This document shows positions 27,173 to 38,201 of a DNA stretch of 64,000 nt, in pieces. This stretch comes from Microbotryomycetes sp. JL201 (taxonomy: Eukaryota; Basidiomycota; Microbotryomycetes): the NCBI GenBank assembly GCA_033819885.1, contig JAQYUZ010000050.1, positions 1 through 64,000 of the forward strand, in the 5' to 3' direction. Position 1 is the first letter of the stretch; each line of letters begins with the position of its first letter. The notes beneath the pieces were generated by a model. That model ran no database searches. It saw nothing but the letters and a program-made list of their open reading frames with translations, and was not told the DNA's origin. The translations under genes and the position numbers were made by a program.

Positions 27173-28089
27173 TCATGCGAGCAGGCCAGCGATGGCGCGC
27201 TCCATCTCTTCGTCTCTTTGCAGCTCTTCCGGCGTCGGGCCAGTCTTTTGCTGTGCAGTTGCGAACATGTCAGCGCTGATGGCGATGCACAATGTTTCGC
27301 CTTTTGTCAGCCAACCCACCGGCAGACTGCCGACCTTGCCACCGGCCTGACCCAATTTCCCGTCCGTGATCTGCCACAGCACTTTGTCAACTTCTTCTTC
27401 TGCCTCTTCCTCAAGCTCCTCATTGTCTTCGTCGAGGCTCTCCATCGTCTCGTCCATCATTTCAGACAAGATACCAGCCTGCACGCGCCATACGAAGCCA
27501 CCGTAAGTGATCTCGACAGCACGTCATCGCTATCACCTCACCTTCATCATTTCCTCGCTCATGTTGCGCATTGTCGCCGACAGCTGTGGTACACTGACAA
27601 GCTGATTCGACAGTTTCATAATCTCGGCGCTCTTTTGTAGCGAGCCCGTGATCTTGAGCGTCGCTGTACGCATGTGCTCTGAGTTAGCCGTGAGAGCATG
27701 CATGCTGCAAACCGAGCCGGTCCATTGCTGCTCGACATGCATGTGGGGCGCCAGGTCCAGCGCGAGGGCTCAAGCGGGAAGGAACCGCAAGCGGACTGAC
27801 CTAGCTGGTGGCTGAGCTGCATGTTGATCGAGTTGACCCTCGCTTGACTTGTGTGTAGCCTGTCCTTTTGCCTGTTTGACCTGACGAGTTCGCGCGCGAG
27901 CAGTTTGGCGTTCTTTGTGTCGCCCTTGAGCGCCAGCCGCTTGACGTCTTGCTTGACTTTCGAGTTTGCCGTGTCAAGTTGTCGGATCTCGCGGTCGAGC
28001 ATGCGCGATTGCTGCTTGAGCTGGCGCTGCCACTGCTTGACGCGCTCCTCGGGCGTCGGACCGAACAAGAACCGCTGCACAGACTGCAT
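27173..28089 (-). CDS. VPS24: ESCRT-III subunit Vps24 (CHMP3)
   Basis: Vps24 caps and bundles Snf7 polymers during multivesicular-body formation and other membrane scission. The start MQSVQRFLFGPTPEERVKQW leads into the basic helix LDREIRQLDTANSKVKQDVK and the ALKGD...LLARELVRSNRQK helix. Then come AGSLQKSAEIMKLSNQLVS, MRNMSEEMMK|AGILSEMMDETMESL, the acidic helix NEELEEEAEEEVDKVL and a C-terminal PTPEELQRDEEMERAIAGLL. The introns include one of about 69 nt (GTGGGT...GCTGAC...CACAG, near 27256-27324) that removes an otherwise open stretch, and one near 27488-27538. The order and length fit Snf7-family proteins of about 220 residues. Divergent from PIG-S, 192 bp between starts. Confidence 0.92.
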
Positions 28090-28281
28090 CGTCGCCAGAG
28101 TGTGTTCGGTCGAGTGGCAGTGAGCGTAAGGAGAGAGAGCGAGTGCCGAGCTCAAGTTGAGCGATGTTTGATCAACGCGAGCGAGCGGCGTTGCCCTCTC
28201 GCGCTATTTCAGCAACACTACACCCCGTCGGACGAGTCATGTCGCGGTGAACCTAGGGAGTAAGCAGGACACCCACAAGAC

Positions 28282-30232
28282 ATGAATGCAGCCCTTCGTC
28301 CACCGCGCGAGGCCGTTAACGACAACTCGGCCGAGCGGCGTGTGCTCGTCACGTGCTTCTGGCTCGTCGTCATCGTGCTCGGCGTGCCATATTGGTGGGC
28401 AACGACGACGATAGAAAGATTGCCGCTACCGGTCTCCCGCATCAACAGGTGGCACGACCGCCAGGTCAGCGCCAAGTCGAGCTCGTCCTGTCCTCTCGCA
28501 TGTACTGACCATTGCATATCCGCTCACATACTCAGCCATGCTACATACTGAAGACCGTCAAGCTTGATGTCCGCGCGAGCGAGCGCGACCGAGACCCGCT
28601 TTCGGCTGTGGCGATTGACCCTGTCTTTGATGAACTCGACAGGCTGGCCGCTGCAAAGTGTACAAAAATCGAGCGCTCACCTGGAGGCAAGTCAGATTCC
28701 CCGTCGATAGTCAACAAGTGACTGGCTCGAACCTGATCTGCTGCTGTCTGCAGAGTACACTGTCCTCGTGTCGCGAGATGAGAATCAGAGTCGCATCAAC
28801 GGTCGAACAGCGCATCTTTTTGCGGCACAGCCAGCGCAATCCAGTCAGACGCACGCATTGGCATGAGGTTGCGTCGATTTTGCTGATTTCACTTGACATT
28901 AGAAATCATCGATGTTGCCGCTACCTTGCTCGACTTGCGCGACCCTGCGCTCGATCACCGTGTCGTCAACTATGCGCCAACATACAAAGTCGTGTTTTCG
29001 TTACTGAACGAAAACTCGGCCGGTGGCGGTGCCGTTCTCGACTGGCCCGTAGAACAACTCTTGAAGCGTTGGTCTTTCGCGTCGGCACAAAATCGAATAC
29101 CGATGCTCATCAAAAAAACCGCTATTGCGCAGGACACATTACACCTACTCTGAGAGAGCTCGCGCCACTGCACACGTTTCAGGTCGAGACCTCCATCCAG
29201 CATTTCTCACCGCTCGCTGTGCCAGTCTTGCGCGATAATAATGGAACTTTGATTCAAGAAGACGACTTGAGAGCTTTCGTCAACAACGCAGATTGGAGCC
29301 TGCGCAAGTGCAGAATTATCTCATCACAAAGTGCCGCTCTTTGAATTGACTCTTTCTGCTCGTTCGTAGCCGCAGGAGTTACGCTCGATCCCGTGCTCCA
29401 TTTCATGTTGTTCGTGCCGAGCAGCCGCCATCGGCCCATGCGTTTCAATACGACAGGTTTGTTCAGCCCGTCACCTACGAGTGAACGAACAACGCTACAA
29501 TGGAGCTGACGGATTGATGACAGCGGGCGCCAACGCTTTCATCACGCCTCAGCGAGGCGGCGTCGTGCTCATGAACCCCCCGTCTTCAAGATCCGCCAAC
29601 GAGCTCCAACTCGAGGATTTTTCAGCATCATTCGCTTTGTTCAGGCAACAGGTGCGCAAGATTTTGGGCGTCCCGAGCGCACCAAGTGAGATGCCGCCAC
29701 GTCTCGTTCCAGACCAATGGCAAGTTGAAGCCATGGTTCGAGCGAGGTTGACAGAATCTGTCAAGGAGAGCGTAGACACCTTGACGTCCATTGTCAAGCT
29801 CGTCGATGATATCCCAAACATGCGCGTCGGTCGTCAAGTCCAAAAAAGAGTTGAGCGAGCTGTTGATGAACTAGACAAGGTTCGTTTGGTTTATCCCAGT
29901 CCGCCGATCTTTTTTCTTACCTATCCGAGTGTCCATCTGGGAACGGTCTCGTGTAGGTATCACACCTCGTGTCGAATCAATCTTTTCTCGAACAGGCTCT
30001 CGTTCATGCGTCGAGGTCGTCAACTTTGGCGTCTCAGGCGTACTTTGATCCTTCCATGTTGGCGCTCTTGTATTTTCCAGACGAACACAAATACGCCATC
30101 TACACGCCTCTATTCGGACCTGTCGCTGTCCCCTTGATCGTCGTGCTCATCAAAGGAATTAAAGAGTGGAAAGAACGCAAAAGAAGGACGCGTCAATCGG
30201 AGAATACAGGCAGCCGCGTAAAGCACGAGTGA
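28282..30232 (+). CDS. GPI17: GPI transamidase subunit PIG-S (Gpi17)
   Basis: PIG-S is an ER membrane subunit of the complex that attaches GPI anchors to proteins. An N-terminal helix (VLVTCFWLVVIVLGVPYWWA) follows a short cytosolic tail. The luminal domain includes NYAPTYKVVFSLLNENS, DWPVEQLLKR, LAPLHTFQVETSIQHFSPLA, LRDNNGTLIQEDDLRAFVNN, LDPVLHFMLFVPSSRHRPM and RGGVVLMNPPS. A second helix near the C-terminus (FGPVAVPLIVVLIKGIKEW) is followed by a basic tail ending RVKHE. This two-helix layout with a large luminal domain is that of PIG-S. Introns near 28465-28535, 28685-28752, 28861-28902, 29066-29136, 29308-29370 and 29880-29960 fit phase by eye. Confidence 0.88.
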
Positions 30233-30569
30233 CTCGCAAAAACCATCAAGCTTTTGTCTTTTGCATGTTGTAACTAGACCGTCTGACACGAGCGAGCAAT
30301 TCTTTTCGTCGATTTCAGAAATACATAGCAGCCCAGAGTGGGGAAGGGAAAGCAGATTTCTATCTAGCAAGTGTAGAAAGAAAGGACACGGCTGTGAGTC
30401 CCATTTTAAGAAGAGGTCTACGAAATTACAACCGGTTGCACGAACCGTGAGAGAGCGGATTCTTGTGCGCAATGTACAAGCAAATGCAAAAGGGGAAACA
30501 GTCGGCCATAGAAGCGGATGGGGCTAGTCCACGGAAAAGTTGTCAAAGAAAACGAACATGGACGCTCGT
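30233..30569. other. Convergent 3' flanks of GPI17 and SSC1
   Basis: This 337 bp lies between two convergent stop codons. No gene or repeat is visible. It should contain both polyadenylation regions. Confidence 0.4.
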
Positions 30570-32937
30570 TTAGTCCTTCTTCTCTTCAGGCTTGGCATCC
30601 TCCTTGGGTGCCTCCGATGCCTGCTCGCCTCCCGCCTTGTTGCGTGCCTCGTAGACCTTTTGGAACAAAGTCAACGAAGCTTGTTGTGTCTCGGAAATCT
30701 TGTCCTTGATTTGTTGAGCGTCAACGCCCGCTGCGTCTCCTTGCGACTTGATGGCAAGCTCTCGCAACTCGGCGACAAGTCCCTCGACCTTCTTGGCCTC
30801 CTCAGCGTCGACTTGCTCGCGGAATTCCTTGATGGCCTTGTCCGTCTCGGCGGCGACAGAGTCGGCAGAGTTGGCAGCCTCGATCAACTCGCGGCGAGCC
30901 TTGTCAGCCTCGGCATGTTGCTCGGCTTGCGAAATCATCGACTCGATCTCCTTGTCACTCAAGCCAGACGAGGCGGCAATCGTGATCGATTGGTCCTTGT
31001 TGGTGGCCTTGTCCTTTGCAGAAACGTTGACGATACCATCGGCGTCAATGTCGAAAGTGACCTCAATCTGAGGGATACCCTTGGGTGCCGGGGGGATGCC
31101 GACGAGCTGGAAGTTGCCGAGCATCTTGTTGTCGCGGACGAGCTCACGCTCACCCTGGAACACCTTGATCTCGACGGCGGTCTGGCCATCGGCAGCAGTT
31201 GAGAAGACTTGCGACTTCTTGGTAGGGATAGTTGTGTTGCGGTTGATCAGGCGAGTGAAGACACCACCGAGGGTCTCGATTCCGAGCGACAATGGGGTAA
31301 CATCCAAGAGCAAGACGTCCGTGACCGAGCCAGCCAAGACACCACCTTGGATGGCGGCGCCGACGGCGACGGCCTCGTCGGGGTTGACACCCTTGGAAGG
31401 GTCGCGGCCAAAGACAGCCTTGACCGTGTCGATGACACGGGGCATGCGCGACATGCCGCCGACAAGGATAACCTCCTCGATCTCTGAAGGCTTGACGCCA
31501 GCGTCAGACATGGCCTTCTTGCACGGGTCAACTGTCTTGGAGATCAGGGGCGAAACGAGCTGCTCGAATTGCGAGCGAGATAGCTTGAGGTTGATGTGCT
31601 TGGGTCCGGAAGCGTCGGCGGTAATGTAGGGCAAGTTGACGTCGGTCTGCGCGGTAGACGACAGCTCAATCTTGGCCTTTTCTGCGGCCTCACGGATGCG
31701 CTGAATGGCCATGCGGTCCTTAGACAAGTCGAGGCCAGACTCCTTCTTGAACTCCTCGACGATGTAGTTGACAAGGGCGATATCGAAGTCCTCGCCACCG
31801 AGGTGAGTGTTACCGTTGGTCGACTTGACCTCGAAGACACCCTTTTGCATCTCAAGAATGGAAACATCGAACGTACCACCGCCGAGATCGTAAACAGCAA
31901 TCTGTCGCGAGTCATTGCGGTCCAAGCCATAAGCCAAAGCGGCGGCAGTGGGCTCGTTGATAACGCGCAGGACGTCAAGGCCGGCAATCGTACCTGCGTC
32001 CTTGGTCGCTTGTCGTTGCGAGTCGTTGAAGTAGGCGGGCACAGTAACGACGGCGTGCTTGACGTTGCGGCCGAGGAAACCCTCTGCGGTTTCCTTCATC
32101 TTGCCGACGACGAATGCACCAATTTGCGAGGGCGAGTACTTCTGGCCACGGGCCTCGAGCCACGCGTCGCCGTTGGTGTGCTTGACAATCTTGAAGGGCA
32201 CATTGTCCAAGTCTTTTTGAACCTCTTGGTCCGTAAACTTGCGACCGATCAAACGCTTGGTGGCAAAGAAGGTGTTCTAGATGAGAGAGATAGATTAGTG
32301 TCAGTACTGTGAGTAGGAACGGCTGCGCTGCGTTCGCAACTTGCCTCAAAGTTGACAACGGCCTGTCGCTTGGCGGGCAAGCCGACGAGTCGCTCGCCCT
32401 CTTTTGTGAAAGCGACGACAGAGGGTGTTGTTCGGCCACCCTCGGAGTTTTCAAGGACGCGGGGGACCTGAGAGGGTGCACAAAGGTTGTTCGTCAGCGA
32501 AAAGTCCGGCAAGGTGACGAAAGTCGAGCGGACGACGGGGATCGGCAGCGACGTCAGATCGTCGCGCGCCGTCACCGCCGTCGCGCTCGACAATATCGTT
32601 CAAAAAAGGCTCACCTTGCCCTCCATGACGGCGACACACGAGTTTGTGGTGCCAAGATCGATACCGATGACGGGGCCCGTCACCTTTGACGAGTTGAAAC
32701 GCGCCTGCAACGATGGCGACTACACAAGCGACACGTCAGCATTGCTTATAAGGCTTATACCAACGTTGTCCGGGCCACTGCACCACCGGGTACATTGCCT
32801 GGCTGGCGGTGGCGACGATCGAAAGCCGTCGAAGGAAAATGCCGCCAGAAAACATTCAAGCGCAGTATACTCACTGCCAAGCATCGGCCAGTCGATGGGC
32901 GCATAGCACGCAGTGCTGCCGTTCGTGCACTGAGCAT
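30570..32937 (-). CDS. SSC1: Mitochondrial Hsp70 (Ssc1 type)
   Basis: This matrix Hsp70 is the motor of protein import through TIM23 and a general mitochondrial folding chaperone. Exon 1 encodes a presequence, [20 protein letters not shown], rich in Arg and lacking acids. The following exons give [40 protein letters not shown] and [14 protein letters not shown]. The large last exon, open from 32252, carries [34 protein letters not shown], the substrate-binding domain ([28 protein letters not shown]) and a lid ending AKPEEKKD. The protein is near 660 residues, normal for the family. Codon use here is more biased than in neighbouring genes, as expected for a highly expressed gene. Three introns; the first, near 32709-32874, is the longest. 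Confidence 0.97.
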
Positions 32938-33846
32938 TGTTGGTAAGGGTGGAGAGAGGAGGATAAGAGGCGGAGGCCTAAACGTTTCGATGACTTCGCG
33001 TTTTCCACCGGCACGCTCCGGACCCAAGTCACGAGACCGCAACGCCTCTCTGATGCAATGCCTTGCACACAAGGCCTCTGCTTGAATGTAACCGAAGCAG
33101 TCTCTCCATCATGGCCATTACCTACACCCGCTCGGGAGAGTAGATCACGTGACCCCGCGGGTCGCCCCAGCTGCAGTCAGTGCTGCGTTCTCATACTAGC
33201 ATCACCCATGGAGACGGCTGCCACGCTCGAGGCGTCTTGCGATGGACTGGAAGAATATCCTCATCAGCTTGAGCGTCCTCTGCCGGAAAGCTTGTCAGAG
33301 GTCGGCAATGCTATGCGTCTTCGTAGAGATCCCCTTCATCTTCGAACGATACCATAACGCTTCGACCAACTTGCGCAGCCTCGCTATGCGCTTTGGCATG
33401 CCAACCGATCCCTCGTAGCTCTCACTGAGCATGCCGGTCAACGCTGCACATGTTCGGCGTCAGTGAGACGGCAAACGTGTGCCGGTACGAATTCGCCAGT
33501 CCCGTGCAAGGTTCGAGCGGTTCATACTAAATCTTCGCACAGCAAGGCGAGTTTTTGATGTACCCCCCGAAACTCTTGACGAGAGCCTTTTTAGTAGTAC
33601 GCACGAGCGCATGAGCTGCAACGCATACAGGGTTGATTCTCTCACATTCGACTCGCGGGAGCAGATAGTTGCGGCTGAACGATTTGGAAAGGAACGAGAC
33701 TTTCACTGCAAAGCGTCACTACTGCAAATTGTCACTACAAACCGTTCACCGCAGTTTTTGTTTTTCTTTTTCGTTATGGAGTTCAGATCCAGAAACCAAC
33801 CCACAACATTATCCCTGAACCAAGCAATTTTTGACACTTCAACGCT
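32938..33846. promoter_or_regulatory. Long upstream region of SSC1
   Basis: At 909 bp this is the longest gene-free stretch in the window. It should carry the SSC1 promoter and the terminator of the aldehyde dehydrogenase gene. A palindrome TCACGTGA (33145-33152) is an E-box/CACGTG candidate about 210 bp upstream of the SSC1 start. I looked for heat-shock elements (alternating GAA/TTC every 5 bp) and found no clean array. An open frame at 33479-33901 has no family resemblance and is not called. Confidence 0.35.
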
Positions 33847-36173
33847 TTACATAGGTGCGTCCTGGGTGAGGTTGATGTGCACGGCCTTGGTTGCGGTATA
33901 GTTGTGGAGTGCGTACTCTCCGAGCTCGCGACCGACTGTCAAGACGAACGAATCGTCAGCTTGCGAACTGGCCGTGCGGTTGACCAGCGATGCGCCAGCA
34001 AATCAGAACTTACTACCAGATTGTTTGTAACCGCCGAAGGGCACCTGCGAGTGCAATTGGTTGTAGCAGTTGACCCAGACCGTGCCGGCCTTGAGCTTGT
34101 GGGCCGTGGTAATCGCGCGCGAAATGTCACGAGAGAAGACGGCAGCAGCCAAACCATACATGGTGTCGTTTGCCTTGGCGATGATGTCGTTCTCATCCTT
34201 GAATTTCTGGACGGCCAGAACGGGTCCGAAAATTTCCTCCTTGGCTGCACGGATCGTCAGCTGTGCTCAGTTACTCGACCATTTAGCAGATTACTCACCG
34301 ATGCGCATCTCAGGCTTGACGTCAGTGAAGATCGTCGGCTCAATGAAGTAACCCTTCTCGCCGTGACGACCGCCGCCAATGTGGACGGTAGCACCCTCGT
34401 CCTTGCCGGACTGGATGTGCTCCGAAATGCGGTCGAATTGCAGTTGAGATGTCTGCGGACCCTGGAAGGTGTCGCCCTTGAAGGGGTCGCCAACCTTGAT
34501 TGACTTGACCTTCTCTGTGAGCATGCCCAAGAACTTGTCGTAGATCGATTCTTGCACTAGAATTGGAAACTTGGGGTAAGTCTAAGGAGATCTGAGGTGA
34601 TTGGACGAACTGACCAAAGATGCGCGAGCCGGCGCAGCAGCACTGGCCGTGATTGAAGAACAAGCCGAAAGTCGACCATGAAACAGCTTGCTCGAGGTCG
34701 GCGTCGTCGAAGATGATCTGTAGAAGAAAGCAAGTCAGTTCGCGGCACATAGACAGCAGGCACTCGTGTACGATCTCACATTGGGCGACTTGCCACCGAG
34801 CTCGAGGGTGACGTTCTTCAAGTTGGACTTGGCAGCGGCTTGCATGATCTGGCGTCCGACAAGGGTAGATCCAGTGAAGGCAATCTTCTCAATCTTCATG
34901 TGTGAAGAGATGGCAGCGCCAGTAATCGCGCCGTAACCGGTGATAACGTTCTGGAATCAGAAGATATCAAGTAAGTGCACATTCAGCTGAACAACTGGGA
35001 GCTACGTACGACAACACCAGGAGGGAAGACCTTGGCGATCAATTGAGCGGTGTAAAGGGCGGAGAAAGGTGTAGTCTCCGCAACCTTGATGACAATCGTG
35101 TTGCCGCAAGCAAGGGCTGGGCCGAGCTTCCAGGCAAACATGAGAATAGGGAAGTTCCCTGCGTCCACGGACTATCAGTAATGACGTCATTGGCATGGAA
35201 GCCGTGGACCCACATGGGATGATCTGGCCAACGACACCGACAGGCTCGTGACGAGTGTAGGCGAACTTTTGGTCGTGGACCTCGAGAGTCTATGTGCGCG
35301 GAACGAAACAAATGTCACGTTAGTAGATGGAGGGGATGCTCGCACCAGAGACCGTGTATTCACCTTGCCGACGAGCGACTTGTCAGCCCAGCCACCGTAG
35401 TACCTCAGGCAGGCGGCGGCCTCGGCCACGTCAAAGCCGCGCGAGAATGCGAACGCCTTGCCATTGTCTGTGGCATGCCGAAAAAAAAATATTCGCGCGC
35501 GGGGAAGCAGTGCGAGGGTCAGCGATCCTGTGCCGAAGGCCTCGCGGTGGCCAGAGCCGGCAAATCCGCCGGACCAACGTGGCCCGCAGCCGTTGCGAGG
35601 ACTTACCAAGAGATTCGATCGAAGCGATAGTGTCGGCATGTTCCTCAATCAAGGCAGCCAAGTCCATGAGCATCCTACGCACACACAGTGTGCCATGTCA
35701 GTGCACCGTAGACCAAAGCAGTAGAGCTCGGATTATCCGACCACGCGGAAACGAAGTGGGAGGACTTACTTGCCACGGACGTGGCCCGGGACCTTCTCGC
35801 CCCATGATTCGTTGAATGCCTTCTCTGCAGCATCGCTAAGGGTGCGCAAAAGTGGAGCGAAGGTCGTGCGAACACGGGCAACGTGGTTCCGCCGATGTGG
35901 GGAAGCGCGCGCGGAAGAAGGAAAACCGCGTGCTGTCAGTATGCAGCAACACACGTGGGATCAGGCATGAGCTTACACTGCAGCATCAACGTCGGCGGGA
36001 CTGGCCTCTGAAACGGAACCGAGCTTCTCATCGGTCGTAGGGTTGATCACATCAATCTCGCGGTTGCCCTCGCCCGCCACAAACTTGTTGTTGATGAACA
36101 AACCCGTAGAGAATGTAACATCCTTGACCTTGTGGTCAGAGGGGAACTTGAGTGTGACAGATGGGCCGGACAT
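33847..36173 (-). CDS. NAD(P)-dependent aldehyde dehydrogenase
   Basis: Aldehyde dehydrogenase oxidises aldehydes such as acetaldehyde to acids. The start [19 protein letters not shown] has no targeting signal, so it is probably cytosolic. Visible blocks are [40 protein letters not shown], the active-site region [11 protein letters not shown] (catalytic Cys within CCC), [34 protein letters not shown] and [20 protein letters not shown], with the end [20 protein letters not shown]. The protein is about 500 residues. The gene is cut by about ten short introns, far more than the neighbouring SSC1. The upstream region holds GCGGGGAAAT near 36250, a possible Mig1/Cre-type repressor site, which would fit glucose control; that is inference. 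Confidence 0.93.
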
Positions 36174-36766
36174 GGTGATGGAAAGAAAGAGAAGAGGGTG
36201 CGAAAGACAACGTCCGACGGACCCGCTTGCTCCGCGCAAAGTCGAGGTGTGCGGGGAAATCCAGGCCGAAGCAGATATCGCGGCGATTAATAAAACCGGA
36301 AACTCGTTTGGATCTTTTAATCCCGTCGCGTGATCGACCATTTTTTAGCTTACTTTTTCGGGCGTCGGCCCCACACCAAAGCTCGAAGCGCATCCGAGGA
36401 AGGGAGTTGCTGGCTTCTCAGCAGTCCACACGGGCAGCACATATATTGTAGATTACTCTAGTATGGTATGACGCTTCTTCGGTCCATGTCTTTGTGTACT
36501 TGCTGAGCTGAGAGTGGCGCCGCCCCGCGTTTCCCTGCTCGCTCTTCCCGAAACACTCCGCAAGAGCCCTGCTCTGTCTCCACAGAACAAGTCGACGGCT
36601 TGTGATAGTGCAGAACTTCTGTGCACTCCTCTGAAGGGACCAGAAGGTTGCCTGGGTGTGCTATAGATCACGCGGGCGAAAATTTTCTAGTGCATATGCC
36701 ATGGCGGCTGAGCAAGCTTTACAACAACATCATAATATGACTGCCTCACGAAGCACTGAGAACAGT
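36174..36766. promoter_or_regulatory. Aldehyde dehydrogenase promoter region
   Basis: Both neighbours are on the minus strand, so this 593 bp is upstream of the aldehyde dehydrogenase and downstream of RMP1. Besides the GC-rich TGCGGGGAAAT element near 36250 and an A/T-rich patch near 36280-36350, I see nothing specific. Confidence 0.35.
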
Positions 36767-37953
36767 TTATCCAAAAATGTCGTCAATCTCGTCTCGTGGG
36801 CCGGCGGGTTTTTTCGGCTTTTTGAGCTTTGCCAATCGCTTGTTCTCGCTCACAGAGACCGGACCCGGTCGTGATCCGGGCCGAGACGCTTTCGTGCACG
36901 TTGGGAGCGAATGTGTTGCGCTGGCTATCCCGGGCGCTTTCGGCCTCTCTCGGGCGGCTGTCGGCTGATCTGTTGACATTGTCTGGCCATTTGTGAGCTG
37001 CTTGTGCCGGATCTGAAGTGCCATGTTGTCTCTAGGAACAACAGCGCCCGTGTCTTCCGTCGTCATCGCTTTGATGACGGGTTGCGATGTATTCGCGGAG
37101 GTCTGAGCGGACGTGTCCTCAACTGTTGGACCCCGCAGTTCGGTCACTATGGATGGCAGGCCCGCGCTGATATGCAGCTGCAGCGAATATGGCTTGAGTA
37201 TACTCTGTATGACCCGTAGCTTGCCTTTCTCACCTTTTGGGCGTCAGTTACACGCCACAGCACCAAAACGACCTTTTGCATGTCAGCCTTGAGCGCCGAG
37301 CACAGGGTGAAGAGGCGAGCGACGAGAGCAGTGATGGTGATGGTGAATGCCATGAAAGCTTTGAGGTCGAGAATTTGCTCAAGTACGCTGTAACGGTCTG
37401 ATTCGTTGGCCGTATCTCAGCGTCGCGTCATCCAACTTACTATGCTGTATCCAATGAGAGTTGGATAGTCTAGAGCCAGAAATCAGCAAGCGCAGACAGT
37501 GTTCGGTTGGCAGTCAATTCACCTTATTCAAAAGCTGAATTGGTCGAGAAGCTCGTTCGAGAGCATCGGTGATCATACTGGCGTATATGGCCACCGTGTC
37601 GTCCTTACCAGAGCTGCAGCAGTCTATGAGACCATGCAGAGATCGAAGCAGAGCGTGACGAGTACGTACGCTTGGCCAAACAAGTCGATCCATTGTTGTA
37701 GCTCTCCATATAGCTTGAATGTGACCCTGTCCATTTCGATGACCTTCCTCCACCAATGGCTATTCCTGTGCTGATTCTTGTTCTTGTATACGAGTCTGCG
37801 AAGCAGCTCGAGCTCTTCGCCGAGAATTGGCAGCGCGCGCCGCACGGGCCGCAGTGCAGACACGACGCCAGGAGCAGACGTGATATAGGCAGATACCGGT
37901 ACAGACGTGACTCGCTTGATGCGTTTGCGCGGTGCTTCCGCCGCGGCCGCCAT
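36767..37953 (-). CDS. RMP1: RNase MRP subunit Rmp1
   Basis: Rmp1 is a protein specific to RNase MRP, the ribonucleoprotein that cleaves pre-rRNA at site A3. The diagnostic block is ELELLRRLVYKNKNQHRNSH followed by WWRKVIEMDR, matching the family pattern LL-LL-HRNKNQHR-SKWW. Then come the helical blocks LYGELQQWIDLFGQ and FTITITALVARLFTLCSALK. The tail is basic (NKRLAKLKKPKKPAGP) and ends DEIDDIFG, a conserved C-terminal motif. The start MAAAAEAPRKRIKRVTSVPV at 37953 is the first ATG. Four or five introns; the small middle exons (about 37390-37600) are uncertain. Divergent from NMD3, with 248 bp between starts. Confidence 0.82.
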
Positions 37954-38201
37954 GGGCTGGGCGGAACTCGGCCGAAGTGCGGCTTTGACTTTTTGTCACG
38001 CGCCACACCACGGCCACAGGGTTCCCGTCCTTGGCCGCTGATCTCGAGGTCAGTTCTCATTCGTTCCGTGCGGTAATCGCCAGCGACTCTCACGTCCTGC
38101 ATTCCGTATATTCAGGGCAACCGCAGACTTGCTGACATAGCTCGAACGCAGTCAGCACCGTCGATACGCACCTCGTTTTCAGGCCTCAACATCTTCTCGC
38201 G

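Noticed and set aside
31596-32312. Long open frame on the plus strand antisense to SSC1
   Set aside because: It mirrors the codon bias of a highly expressed Hsp70 gene on the other strand and has no family pattern.
33500-33540. tRNA-like GGTTCGAGC segment
   Set aside because: The flanking bases do not pair as a T stem and there is no anticodon arm in range.
33479-33901. Open frame of 140 codons in the SSC1 upstream region
   Set aside because: It has no conserved pattern, includes a Phe run, and overlaps the end of the aldehyde dehydrogenase gene.
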